A DNA stretch of 9,816 nucleotides from the NCBI GenBank assembly GCA_023415815.1, contig JAEZJL010000299.1, positions 1 through 9,816 on the forward strand, in the 5' to 3' direction. The notes beneath the pieces are model-generated. The model made no database searches. It was not told the DNA's origin and was given only the letters and a program-made list of their open reading frames with translations. The DNA is from Bacillota bacterium (GTDB lineage: Bacteria > Bacillota > Clostridia > Acetivibrionales > DTU013). Both the position numbers and the translations under genes were made by a program. Below, piece after piece: positions 1-7,290 of this stretch. Every line of letters begins with the position of its first letter. Positions within the stretch are counted from its first letter, which is position 1.

Positions 1-409
1 GTATGAGTATCGAGGTCATAGGTATCATGATGCCCAATGTAAAGTAGAGATACATGATATTGCTTCTGAGTACGTTGGCAATGACATAGGACACCATCGA
101 ACCGCATACGACCACCAATATCAGTACCGAAGCCGTGACGATCACGCTGTTGGTAAAACCGGTACGCATGGACTCGGAATTTATCGCCCTTATGTAATTC
201 TCGATTTTCCATATCGCCGGCAGTCCGAAAGAGTTCATGTATATTTCCTGATTGGACTTGAAACCGCTGTTTATAACCCATATAAAAGGATACAGCGCCA
301 GCACGGATTGAAAGATAAGGACAAAATATTTCAAAAAGACGCCGATTTTATGCTTTATATCACTGCTTAATAAATTATTTTTCGATTTCATCTCCAGAGC
401 CTTCTCCAT
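1..409 (-). CDS. Carbohydrate ABC transporter permease, MalG-like (partial, 3' end outside window)
   Basis: This is the N-terminal 136 residues of an inner-membrane permease subunit of a CUT1-type sugar importer; the gene runs off the left edge. I read it by translating the minus strand from an ATG at 409-407, preceded by AGGGGTG at a normal ribosome-binding distance. The start (MEKALEMKSKNN) is followed by a hydrophobic segment around residues 24-45. Further on come a periplasmic-type stretch, a second membrane segment (VIVTASVLILVVV) and, at the edge, the sequence LGIMIPMTSILI. That matches the G-MIP region just ahead of the EAA loop in MalG/UgpE permeases. The EAA motif itself lies outside the window. 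The gene begins 15 bases after the MalF-like permease stops, so the two are surely co-transcribed and form the heterodimeric channel. Confidence 0.9.
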   Translation of the reverse strand, partial: MEKALEMKSKNNLLSSDIKHKIGVFLKYFVLIFQSVLALYPFIWVINSGFKSNQEIYMNSFGLPAIWKIENYIRAINSESMRTGFTNSVIVTASVLILVVVCGSMVSYVIANVLRSNIMYLYFTLGIMIPMTSILI

Positions 410-424
410 TTTGCTTCACCCCTT

Positions 425-1303
425 TCAATCTTTGCTGAGAAACCGCCCATATATGAATTTGAACAGTACCGTAAAGGTCAGTGCATAAGCGAGCACCGTT
501 ATGGACATTGCGCTGGAATACCCGAAGTTTGATTCCTCAAATGCTTTAACATACATCAATATGGCAAAGAAGGTGCTTGCATATCCGGGTCCGCCTCCGG
601 TCATTACCCATGCGTAGCCGAAGGACTTCAAAGCGCCCGTGACGGTCAGGATTATGGAGACCTGCGAAACCTCGGCGATAAGCGGCAGCATGATTTTGCG
701 GAAAACCATGGAGGACGTGGCGCCGTCGATACGGGCGCTCTCAAGCACGTCGTCGGTGACCGTCTGCATCCCGGCGAGGAATATAATTATATGAAGACCG
801 AGATTCTGCCATATCTGCGGGAGAGTTACCGCCCAGAGTACATATTTGGGATTGGACAGCCATACGATGTCAAACTGAGGAAGTCCTATCGACGTAAAAA
901 GATTGCCCATCGGGCCTATATCGGCGTTAAGGATGATGGAGAACATAAGGCCGATGGCGACGGGAGCAATAACCACAGGAAAAAACAGTATCACACGGAA
1001 AGTCCGGAAGCCGCGAATGGTACGGTAAAGAAGGTAGGCAATACACACGGCCGCCGGGACCTTGACCAAAAGCGAGAGGGCAACAAGAAACAGGGTATTC
1101 AGCATTGCCGTATAATATTCCTTGCTGCCGAACATTTCTATAAAATTACCGAAGCCTCTGAAAACAGGCTCCCCTATACCATGCCAATCCGTCAAGCTGT
1201 AATAAGCCGATAGGCCCATGGGGACTACCATAAAAACAGAAAAAAGGATGAAAGCAGGTGCAGAGAATAAAATAGAGAATAATGTCTTATTATTTCTATC
1301 CAT
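425..1303 (-). CDS. Carbohydrate ABC transporter permease, MalF/UgpA-like
   Basis: This 292-residue integral membrane protein is one of the two channel subunits of a CUT1 sugar importer. About six membrane segments are visible, near residues 11-33, 69-92, 103-125, 155-178, 207-228 and 262-285. The cytoplasmic EAA loop that docks onto the ATPase is clear from residue 188 (ESARIDGATSSMVFRKIMLP), and the family signature TGGGPG lies at 235-240. Length is normal for the family. The ATG at 1303 has a GAGGG about 10 bases upstream. It sits between the binding protein and the MalG-like permease in the usual order. No ATP-binding subunit is in the window; CUT1 systems often use a shared MsmX-type ATPase encoded elsewhere. 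The substrate cannot be read from the permease. Confidence 0.95.
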   Translation of the reverse strand: MDRNNKTLFSILFSAPAFILFSVFMVVPMGLSAYYSLTDWHGIGEPVFRGFGNFIEMFGSKEYYTAMLNTLFLVALSLLVKVPAAVCIAYLLYRTIRGFRTFRVILFFPVVIAPVAIGLMFSIILNADIGPMGNLFTSIGLPQFDIVWLSNPKYVLWAVTLPQIWQNLGLHIIIFLAGMQTVTDDVLESARIDGATSSMVFRKIMLPLIAEVSQVSIILTVTGALKSFGYAWVMTGGGPGYASTFFAILMYVKAFEESNFGYSSAMSITVLAYALTFTVLFKFIYGRFLSKD

Positions 1304-1362
1304 AGTTTATATACCCTCACACAAGCAATTTTATTTCTGCATGAACATCACAGGCCCAGGGG

Positions 1363-1394
1363 CAAACAGGGGGCGGTATATGCCTCCCTGCTTG
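1363..1394 (-). other. Intercistronic stem-loop between binding protein and first permease gene
   Basis: In the minus-strand transcript, CAAGCAGGG pairs with CCCTGTTTG (nine pairs, one of them G-U). One bulged A follows, then GGC/GCC, closing a seven-base loop ATATACC. A flanking GCCTG/CAGGC pair (1410-1414 and 1351-1355) could enclose the whole structure. No U-tract follows on the minus strand, so this is not a textbook terminator. Hairpins at this spot in sugar ABC operons commonly stabilise the upstream binding-protein mRNA or cause partial termination, giving more binding protein than permease. That role is inferred here. Confidence 0.55.
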
Positions 1395-1432
1395 CATGCT
1401 CCGGATATTGCCTGTTTTTTTTTGCGGGACTC

Positions 1433-2815
1433 TTATTTATTAGCCTCCCAGACCTCTCCAATGCCTTTCTGGAATTCTTCGGGTGTGATCATGCCTGCAT
1501 ACAGCTCGTCGATTTTAACCTTGTACTGAGTCCATACTGTGGCGTTGGCAATACGCGTGAACTGTACCGATGAGTAAGTCTGCTTCCCTTCTTTGAACAC
1601 TTCCATTTTCTTTTTTGCATCGGAGTATGTGGATGCGTCAAACGGTATATTGATGAGCATTTCTTCTGTCGTTGCATACAGCTCCAGTATGGCGGGGCTG
1701 CACAGGAAGTCCATGAGCTTTATCATAGCCGGCCTCTTGGCTTCATCCTTAAAGCCTATGGACGACATCTGGTATCCGTTTGTGGGGGATTTGTAATAAT
1801 ATTTGGAAGTATCAAGCTCTCCGCCTTCAACCTTCGGTACGGGTACGAACTCGATGTTGGCCGCCTGTTCGGCAGTCAATCCGTTCAGCTGATAGGACAT
1901 TATGTAATACGCCGCAGCTCTTCCTTCCAGGAACATTGCCAGGGTCTGGTCAACGCCGTTGGCTACGGGGTCTCTCGGATACATGTTCAGCTTGGTATCT
2001 TCGGCTATAATCTGGGCCGTCTTAAGGGCGTTGCCGGAGGCGGGGGCCAACGTGGCGCCGGAAGCAATCGCATTCAGCTCGTCAAGCGCGCCCGGCCATT
2101 GAGCCCATAGAGCGCTCATCCAGTAATGCGACGGGTTTCCTTCCTTGCTGCCCGTTGCGAACGGGATTATGCCGTTCTTTATAAAGGTTTTGGCACCTTC
2201 GCGGAAATCGGCGTATGTAACCGGGATCGGCACCTGATATTTGTCGTACAGGGCTTTGTTGATGACAAAGAATCCGGAGGAGCCATATATGGGAAGTCCG
2301 TATGAAACTCCCTTATAGGTGCCTGTCTTGCGGCTCTCCTGGTCGAACATCTCCGGTGTCAGGTAATCGCTCGCTTCAATTATTTTATCCGTTTCCATCG
2401 CGATACCGCCCTCGTACAGGAATGTGCAATTCGAGGGGGTAACCCACCATTTGAATACGTCCGCCGGTTGTCCGGAAGCGACTTCAACCTTCATCTTGTT
2501 CTTGTTTTCCGGGTCGAGAGCAACTTCTACGGCCACATCCATATCCGGGTTTGCGGCCAGCCAGTCGTTAAGTCTTTTGTGGAACTCGTCATATCTTTCC
2601 AGTTCGGTGTTCCAATCAGTCAGGAAGCGTATCTGCTTGTGCTTTACAGGTGCGGCCGAATCAGCGGCTCCGCTGTCGCCTGAACTTGCCGCGGCGACGT
2701 TTGAATCCGGAGTCCCCTGTGCCGAGCCATTGCCTTCTGCCTGGGTTCCGCAACCGGATATCAATGTTGCGATCATGGCTACAACAAGCAGAACAATTGT
2801 CATCCTTTTCTTCAT
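1433..2815 (-). CDS. Extracellular solute-binding lipoprotein of a carbohydrate ABC importer (family 1)
   Basis: This 460-residue lipoprotein captures the substrate outside the membrane and delivers it to the two permeases encoded just downstream. The N-terminus is a lipoprotein signal: MKKRMTIVLLVVAMIATL, then the lipobox I-S-G-C with the acylated cysteine at residue 22. A low-complexity Gly/Ser/Ala linker runs to about residue 57. The family-1 fold follows (residues about 60-460), with ASGQPADVFKWW near 115, typical of the conserved ASG-x-x-PDVF element. Another typical element is SSIGFKDEAKRPAMIKLMDFL in the C-terminal lobe, where family members carry a similar helix. The ATG at 2815 follows GGGAGGAG by about seven bases. 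The gene lies downstream of the GntR regulator and a candidate operator. The ligand is unknown; family 1 proteins bind mono- or oligosaccharides. Confidence 0.93.
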   Translation of the reverse strand: MKKRMTIVLLVVAMIATLISGCGTQAEGNGSAQGTPDSNVAAASSGDSGAADSAAPVKHKQIRFLTDWNTELERYDEFHKRLNDWLAANPDMDVAVEVALDPENKNKMKVEVASGQPADVFKWWVTPSNCTFLYEGGIAMETDKIIEASDYLTPEMFDQESRKTGTYKGVSYGLPIYGSSGFFVINKALYDKYQVPIPVTYADFREGAKTFIKNGIIPFATGSKEGNPSHYWMSALWAQWPGALDELNAIASGATLAPASGNALKTAQIIAEDTKLNMYPRDPVANGVDQTLAMFLEGRAAAYYIMSYQLNGLTAEQAANIEFVPVPKVEGGELDTSKYYYKSPTNGYQMSSIGFKDEAKRPAMIKLMDFLCSPAILELYATTEEMLINIPFDASTYSDAKKKMEVFKEGKQTYSSVQFTRIANATVWTQYKVKIDELYAGMITPEEFQKGIGEVWEANK

Positions 2816-2902
2816 AATTTACTCCTCCCGTTTCATTGATGTTTTCTATAAAGTACAGGCGGACTTTCCACTAATGCTGCAGCAATATGAAAAGCAGCCT
2901 AT

Positions 2903-2934
2903 AGTTTATACGTGATACGTTAAACGTCATACCT
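2903..2934. promoter_or_regulatory. Candidate GntR/FadR-type operator upstream of the binding-protein gene
   Basis: Three ACGT tetramers start at 2910, 2917 and 2924, exactly seven bases apart: ACGTgatACGTtaaACGT. The last two form the 11-bp palindrome ACGTTAAACGT. Each adjacent pair gives CGTnnnACG, containing the GTnnnAC core known for FadR-subfamily operators. A similar array precedes the regulator gene itself. A weak -10-like TATATC on the minus strand (2945-2940) would place the array about 6-24 bases downstream of a start site, a blocking position, but no good -35 is seen. Binding by the neighbouring repressor is inferred. Confidence 0.55.
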
Positions 2935-2983
2935 CTTTCGATATACAAACGCTTTCCTGTTAAAATAAATTCCGCTTTTGTTA

Positions 2984-3706
2984 TTAATTCTGCTTTTGCT
3001 GTTCGTCCCTGCTTGTGCATTCAATTTTATTGTCGTATAACAATAGACAGTGCCTGAGATGGTCTGCCATTCTTTCCGAAGCAAGCCCGGCATCTTTATT
3101 CTCTATATGCTTCAATATCTGCCTGTGCCCTTCCAGAGAATTGACGCGGTTCCCCATCTTTACCGCAGACTTGTCGATGGCCAGCTTGACCATGTCGTGA
3201 AGTATGACCAATATCTCGCAAAGTATTTTGTTGCCGGACATCTTTGCGATATTATAATGAAACTGCATGTCCAGATCGTTGTAGATGTTTACTTTCTTAA
3301 GCTCGAGTGCCTCTTCCATCTTTCTGCTGATTTCCCGCAGAGTCTCTATCTGCTGGACCGTAGCATTCTGTGCAGCAAGAAACGCCGTCTTTTGCTCGAT
3401 GGCCAGACGGGCCTCAAAAATCTCCTTGATGCCCTGCTCCTCAAGTATTATAGTGTCTATCATGGTCTTGACAAAAGACGACGGCAGCATTTCCTTTACG
3501 AAAGTGCCCCTTCCCCTCTCAACCTCAACGAGACCGGTCGCCGTTAATTTCTTGATCGCCTCGCGGATGGTATAACGGCATACGCCGTATTCCTCGGCCA
3601 ATTTGAATTCATTGGGAAGCCTTGACCCCGGAATATAATGCCGCTGAATTATTTTATTGCGTATCTGTTCGGCGACATAATCATTAAGGTTTTGCTTGGC
3701 TGCCAT
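2984..3706 (-). CDS. GntR-family transcriptional regulator, FadR subfamily (FCD domain)
   Basis: This 240-residue DNA-binding regulator probably controls the adjacent sugar importer and itself. A winged helix-turn-helix spans about residues 8-71, with the GntR signature LPNEFKLAEEYGVCRYTIRE followed by the wing VERGRGTFV. The C-terminal helical FCD ligand domain covers about residues 95-220. Its expected metal-binding set is visible: D146 and H150 (DLDMQFH), H194 (EGHRQI) and H216 (ADHL), so the effector site looks intact. FCD proteins usually sense sugar acids, carboxylates or related metabolites, so the ligand may be the transported compound or its product. I chose the ATG at 3706, where GGAGG is 10 bases upstream. 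A TTG two codons earlier would be only four bases from it. All other details of the effector are unknown. Confidence 0.93.
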   Translation of the reverse strand: MAAKQNLNDYVAEQIRNKIIQRHYIPGSRLPNEFKLAEEYGVCRYTIREAIKKLTATGLVEVERGRGTFVKEMLPSSFVKTMIDTIILEEQGIKEIFEARLAIEQKTAFLAAQNATVQQIETLREISRKMEEALELKKVNIYNDLDMQFHYNIAKMSGNKILCEILVILHDMVKLAIDKSAVKMGNRVNSLEGHRQILKHIENKDAGLASERMADHLRHCLLLYDNKIECTSRDEQQKQN

Positions 3707-3741
3707 TAACAAACGACCTCCATCTATATATGTAAATCGTT

Positions 3742-3766
3742 ACATGTGACGTAATACGTCTTACGT
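3742..3766. promoter_or_regulatory. Candidate GntR/FadR-type operator upstream of the regulator gene
   Basis: ACGT occurs at 3749, 3756 and 3763, again exactly seven bases apart (ACGTaatACGTcttACGT). A degenerate ACAT sits one further period upstream at 3742. The arrangement matches the array before the binding-protein gene, including a shared TGACGTnnnACGTnnnACGT when the two are aligned on opposite strands. The array lies directly downstream of the -10 of the candidate regulator promoter, which would suit autorepression. The match of period and core is seen in the sequence; occupancy is inferred. Confidence 0.55.
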
Positions 3767-3770
3767 TTGT

Positions 3771-3799
3771 AAGATATCATATATAAAAATAAAAAGCAA
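3771..3799 (-). promoter_or_regulatory. Candidate sigma-A-type promoter of the GntR regulator
   Basis: On the minus strand TTGCTT and TATCTT are separated by 17 bases in a very AT-rich stretch. The match is modest (about 3/6 and 4/6). An overlapping TATGAT could serve as an alternative -10. Transcription would start near 3764, inside the ACGT array, leaving a leader of about 58 bases. Weak boxes make this a suggestion only. Confidence 0.3.
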
Positions 3800-3879
3800 T
3801 ATGTTTTAAAATTAAATTTTATCGGGCTTTTGCAAAAAGACAGTGCAGGTCGGTTATAGAACGGGACACTACCCCGGCG

Positions 3880-4200
3880 TCATACCGCGCCCGGAATATT
3901 TGCCGCAGAGCTCGTAAGGCCGACGTCCTTGGCCAGCTTGATGAAATATGTATACCTCGCTTCACAAGCCTTCATTTTATATGTATAGTAGTCTACAAGC
4001 TCCTCTTCATAAGCATGCTCGAAGCTGCCGACCGCGTCCAGCCATTCATTCCTGGCCTCTATCAGGTTTTTCATCAGCTCGTTCGCATCATAAGAACTGC
4101 CGGGCTGAGGGTTGCAGCCCGTCGGCAGGGGCTCGGACGCTTTTTGGGCGTGCAGGCCGTTAGCGGCCGGGGGATAGGCTTTTTGTATATCCGTATTCAT
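3880..4200 (-). CDS. DUF2508 / YaaL-like protein
   Basis: This small cytoplasmic protein of 106 residues has unknown biochemical function. The first 38 or so residues are rich in Pro, Ala and Ser and look disordered. The rest (about 39-93) is a helical domain: NELMKNLIEARNEWLDAVGS, then a segment with EELVDYY, the YKMKACEARY element and a terminal FIKLAKDVGL. This pattern of an acidic-aromatic helix pair ending in a K-A-x-E-x-R-Y helix is what I recognise as the DUF2508 family, which includes Bacillus YaaL and is restricted to Firmicutes. I chose the ATG at 4200, with AGGGG eight bases upstream. An upstream TTG at 4206 is too close to that site. It lies alone between the phosphoesterase and the regulator, not in the recR/bofA context where family members often occur. 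Confidence 0.72.
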   Translation of the reverse strand: MNTDIQKAYPPAANGLHAQKASEPLPTGCNPQPGSSYDANELMKNLIEARNEWLDAVGSFEHAYEEELVDYYTYKMKACEARYTYFIKLAKDVGLTSSAANIPGAV

Positions 4201-4284
4201 GGGCAATTCCCCTTATACTTAATATTATGGTTTACATACTAAGTATAGGCTTCAGCTCCCATTTTTATACATATGCGTTAAAAT

Positions 4285-4767
4285 TCACCGAAAGCCCATG
4301 AATCTGGATACGAGCTTTTCGCCGGAAATCTCCAGCAAGCTGTAGGTGGACCTTTTGGCCTGCCTTCCCGAGCCGCTTACGCTCCCCGGATTAAGGACCA
4401 GCATCCCGTCCGAAAAGAATTCCTCCGGCTCGTGCGTATGCCCGAAAAACACCGCATCAGCATTGACCGCGTGTCCTCTTGCGGCTATTCTTTGATAATC
4501 GTACTTTACATTATATTGGTGTCCGTGTGTTATGAAAATCCTGCGCCCTTCCAGCTCAAGGGTCTTTTCCAGCGGGTATCCCCGCGACCAGTCGTTGTTG
4601 CCCTGCACGAACTCATACCTGTAGTTACCGTACTGCTCCATGATCTTCAATATATCGGAGACACAGTCGCCCAGATGAATGATCATATCCGCCTTATGAT
4701 TCTTACCGATCGCCTTTGCCATGCTATGTATGTCGCCGTGCGAATCGCTAAACAAGAGAATCCGCAT
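4285..4767 (-). CDS. YfcE/MJ0936-type metallophosphoesterase
   Basis: This 160-residue calcineurin-like phosphodiesterase is probably cytoplasmic and hydrolyses phosphodiester or phosphomonoester bonds with two divalent metals. All family motifs are present in order: DSHGD near residue 8, GDCVSD near 33, GNND near 56, THGHQYNV near 80 and FGHTHEPE near 108. The conserved NPGSVS follows near 126. Length is standard for the YfcE/MJ0936 branch. The natural substrate of this branch is not settled. The ATG at 4767 follows AGGAG by eight bases, and that site lies inside the 3' end of the Nudix gene. The two genes overlap by 20 bases and should be translated from one mRNA. Confidence 0.93.
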   Translation of the reverse strand: MRILLFSDSHGDIHSMAKAIGKNHKADMIIHLGDCVSDILKIMEQYGNYRYEFVQGNNDWSRGYPLEKTLELEGRRIFITHGHQYNVKYDYQRIAARGHAVNADAVFFGHTHEPEEFFSDGMLVLNPGSVSGSGRQAKRSTYSLLEISGEKLVSRFMGFR

Positions 4768-5353
4768 AGTTGATACTCCTGAGATATTTCAGGACCGCGT
4801 TTGAGGACGCATACCTGAACTTTCCCCAATCGCTCCATTTGCCCTCTATCTTATCAAGCGCCCCGACGATTTCCTCCAGTCCGTCCAGGCCGACTTCCCT
4901 GACCTCGCTTACCTCGTCGTCGCTTGCGTCCAGGAGGAGACGTCCACCCTTTTCCTCAAGTATAAAGATATAGGAATAAAACATTACGCTGTCCTTCCCA
5001 TGCTCGAACCTGATTCTGAGCACGCCCGCAAAATGCCTTATTTCCACCTCCAGGCCGAGCTCCTCGCGTACCTCGCGGTATACGGCGCTGAGTATGTTTT
5101 CATTATGGCCTATCCCGCCGGTGGGAATACGGAAAATACCTTTCGGATATTCCTCACAAGTGATGGTTATGACACTTCCGCCGGGCCTGAGCACGCAGAA
5201 AACGACCTCCCCCCGCCTGTCCCTCTGGACAGAGGCCTTCACTTTATTAAAGAAGCTGCTGTTGGAATATCTTATTACGGTATCCTCGATACCCGCCTTC
5301 ATATTCAATTTATCGCATATCTCAAAAAATTCGCTTTCATTAAACCTGTTCAT
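4748..5353 (-). CDS. Nudix hydrolase
   Basis: This 201-residue hydrolase cleaves a nucleoside diphosphate linked to another moiety, X. The canonical 23-residue Nudix box is complete at residues 79-101 (G-x5-E-x7-REVREELGL), with all metal-binding glutamates in place. About 75 residues precede the box; they begin with a helical segment and then RRGEVVFCVLRPGG, which starts the Nudix beta sheet. The C-terminal 50 residues are helical and are not recognised as a specific subfamily, so the substrate cannot be assigned. The ATG at 5353 has AGGGG seven bases upstream. The gene is the first of the minus-strand run and overlaps the downstream phosphoesterase by 20 bases, which hints at linked nucleotide or phosphodiester clean-up roles. 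Confidence 0.92.
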   Translation of the reverse strand: MNRFNESEFFEICDKLNMKAGIEDTVIRYSNSSFFNKVKASVQRDRRGEVVFCVLRPGGSVITITCEEYPKGIFRIPTGGIGHNENILSAVYREVREELGLEVEIRHFAGVLRIRFEHGKDSVMFYSYIFILEEKGGRLLLDASDDEVSEVREVGLDGLEEIVGALDKIEGKWSDWGKFRYASSNAVLKYLRSINYADSLV

Positions 5354-5376
5354 ACCGATGCCCCTTTAGCCTTATT

Positions 5377-5405
5377 TTAATACTTTTGACCCCCTTTTTC
5401 CACAA
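5377..5405 (-). promoter_or_regulatory. Possible promoter of the Nudix-phosphoesterase unit
   Basis: On the minus strand TTGTGG and TATTAA are spaced by 17 bases, with TAAAAT overlapping the -10. The leader would be about 20 bases. Both boxes are imperfect (about 3/6 and 4/6), so confidence is low. Confidence 0.25.
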
Positions 5406-5453
5406 CTGCGGAGCAAGTAACAAAAACTTAATAATTTTTGCTTCCAAATAATA

Positions 5454-5482
5454 TTGAGTTTATAGCAGGGAATTGCGATAAT
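5454..5482 (+). promoter_or_regulatory. Sigma-A-type promoter of the VanW/G5 gene
   Basis: TTGAGT (5454-5459) and GATAAT (5477-5482) are separated by exactly 17 bases, matching the consensus at 4/6 and 5/6. A start near 5489 would leave a leader of about 85 bases before the ATG at 5574. The sequence AGCAGGGAA occurs within the spacer (5464) and again exactly 40 bases downstream (5504), possibly marking a regulator site. I see no recognisable riboswitch in the leader. Confidence 0.5.
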
Positions 5483-5573
5483 TATCTGAGTACCAGTAAA
5501 AACAGCAGGGAACTAAAAAAAACCTTACGCGTCAGAATATATGATGCAGAGCACATAATTGGAGTGTTGTTAA

Positions 5574-7289
5574 ATGGAGCCTGAAGTACCCCAAAGTCCC
5601 CGCAAGCGCAGTAAAAAGAGCATCGTACTGATATCGCTTATAGTCCTGAGCATGCTCATGCTGGCAGCGGCCGCCCAGTTTACGTACATGACCTTAAAAA
5701 ATGAGGATGTGTACAAGGGAGTATACATAAACGGCCTTGATGTCGGCGGAATGACAAAATCCGAGATGATAAGCCGTCTGAACAGCGAATTCCAGGATAA
5801 AATAACAGGTCTTGAGATATCTTTAAAAACCGACCGTGTTACCGAAAAAACAACCTTTGCCGGCCTGAAGGCGTCCTACCAGGTTGAGGAAGCAGCCGGC
5901 AGGGCTTACGCCGTCGGCCGCAGCGGGTCTGTCTTTGACCGTATTTACGACATAGCCTCCGCCGGCTTCGGCAGCGTCAACATAGACATGCCTGTGGCGT
6001 GGAGCAAGGAGCAGATCGAGGAGTTCACAGGAGGCTTCTACGATAAAACCCTCATAAAAGTTAAGGAACCCGACGTTCTCATACAGGACGGCAGGGTGAC
6101 CGTCAGGTCCGGCGCCCACGGCGAAAGCATCGACAGGAATAAGCTCGCCTCCGAGGTGGAGAGCCTCATAAAAGATGGCAAAGGCGGCGTTATTTCTGCG
6201 GATGTCCTGATGACGCCTCCGAACAGCCTGGACGTCGACGGCCTTGCCAAGCAGATCGACAGAGAACCGGCCGACGCCGGCTTTAAGATCGAGAATGGAA
6301 ATGCCGAAGTCGTACCGCACGTCGTGGGAAGAAAAATCGACAAGGCTGTACTCGCTTCTGTGGCTGCCGATCTGGAAAAAAATGAAAACCTTGAAAGAGT
6401 CCTGCCCGTCGAATTCATACAGCCCAAAATAACCACCGGCGACGCATACGCCAAGCTGTTTAAGGATGAGCTGGCCTATATGAGCACCCACTTTTCCACA
6501 TCTACGGTCAATGATAAAAACAGAGGCGAAAATATCAAGCTTGCCCTATCAAAAATAAACGGAAAAATACTTGCTCCGGGCGAAACCTTTTCTTTTAACG
6601 ATGTCGTGGGACCCAGGACTGCCGAAGGAGGCTACCAGGAAGCCCATACCTACTCGGCGGGCAAGGTGGTGGACGGGATAGGCGGCGGTATCTGCCAGGT
6701 GTCGTCAACCCTTTACAATGCTGTCCTTAAAGCCGATCTGAATGTCGTTGAAAGAAGAAACCACATGTTCACCGTAGGCTATGTGCCTTACGGCCAGGAC
6801 GCCACGGTTTCTTACGGCACTACGGATTTCAGGTTCAGCAACTCCTCAAAATGGCCGATTAAGCTGGTCGCGGGTATTAACAAGAACAACAACGTCTATT
6901 TCTCCTTCCTCGGCACCAACGAGGAGCCGGAGAAAAAGGTGATCATAACTAATCAGACTGTAAAGAAGACGCCCTTTACAATAAAGTACATCGACGACCC
7001 CAAGCTTGCCGAAGGCAAGCAGACCGTCCTGCAGGAGGGCAAGGAGGGCTATGTAATAGACACCTTCAAAACGATCAAACTGGGCGATAAGGTCATAAGC
7101 CAGACCAAGCTCCACACCAGCAAGTACCAGCCCCTTGTGCAGGAGGTTCTGAGAGGCACCAAAAAACCCGTTGCCCCCGCGGACGTGCAGCCCTCCGATG
7201 TGCCGCCCGCCGCCGAACAGCCTCCGGTAGAGCCCACCCCTCCCCCCGCCGGCGTAGACGACGCCGACAACCCCCCCGCCGCAGAATAA
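5574..7289 (+). CDS. Membrane-anchored VanW family protein with peptidoglycan-binding-like and G5 domains
   Basis: This 571-residue envelope protein is probably anchored by one N-terminal membrane helix (residues about 16-38, after a basic start) with the rest outside. Two PG_binding_4-like regions cover about 45-200 and 225-285, the second around DAGFKIENGNAEVVPHVVGR. The VanW domain lies at about 306-446 and carries the diagnostic GGGICQVSSTLYNA at 370-383 and LAPGETFSFNDVVGPR at 333-348. A G5 domain follows at about 455-530. The last 40 residues are a Pro/Ala/Asp/Glu-rich tail. Proteins with this layout are common in Clostridia and Bacilli and are thought to act on or bind the cell wall. 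Despite the name, there is no vancomycin-resistance cluster here. The ATG at 5574 follows GGAG by nine bases. Confidence 0.92.
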   Translation: MEPEVPQSPRKRSKKSIVLISLIVLSMLMLAAAAQFTYMTLKNEDVYKGVYINGLDVGGMTKSEMISRLNSEFQDKITGLEISLKTDRVTEKTTFAGLKASYQVEEAAGRAYAVGRSGSVFDRIYDIASAGFGSVNIDMPVAWSKEQIEEFTGGFYDKTLIKVKEPDVLIQDGRVTVRSGAHGESIDRNKLASEVESLIKDGKGGVISADVLMTPPNSLDVDGLAKQIDREPADAGFKIENGNAEVVPHVVGRKIDKAVLASVAADLEKNENLERVLPVEFIQPKITTGDAYAKLFKDELAYMSTHFSTSTVNDKNRGENIKLALSKINGKILAPGETFSFNDVVGPRTAEGGYQEAHTYSAGKVVDGIGGGICQVSSTLYNAVLKADLNVVERRNHMFTVGYVPYGQDATVSYGTTDFRFSNSSKWPIKLVAGINKNNNVYFSFLGTNEEPEKKVIITNQTVKKTPFTIKYIDDPKLAEGKQTVLQEGKEGYVIDTFKTIKLGDKVISQTKLHTSKYQPLVQEVLRGTKKPVAPADVQPSDVPPAAEQPPVEPTPPPAGVDDADNPPAAE

Positions 7290-7290
7290 C

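Noticed and set aside
2424..2915. Plus-strand open frame of 163 codons
   Set aside because: It is antisense to the start of the binding-protein gene, whose lipobox and family motifs are clear. The plus-strand product is Ser-rich, shadow-type sequence.
5823..6491. Minus-strand open frame of 222 codons
   Set aside because: It is antisense to the middle of the VanW/G5 gene, which has conserved domains throughout. The antisense product resembles nothing known to me.
5574..7289. Vancomycin-resistance determinant
   Set aside because: Only the VanW domain is shared with that cluster. No VanH/A/X/R/S-like neighbours exist, and this domain layout is ordinary in Firmicute envelope proteins.
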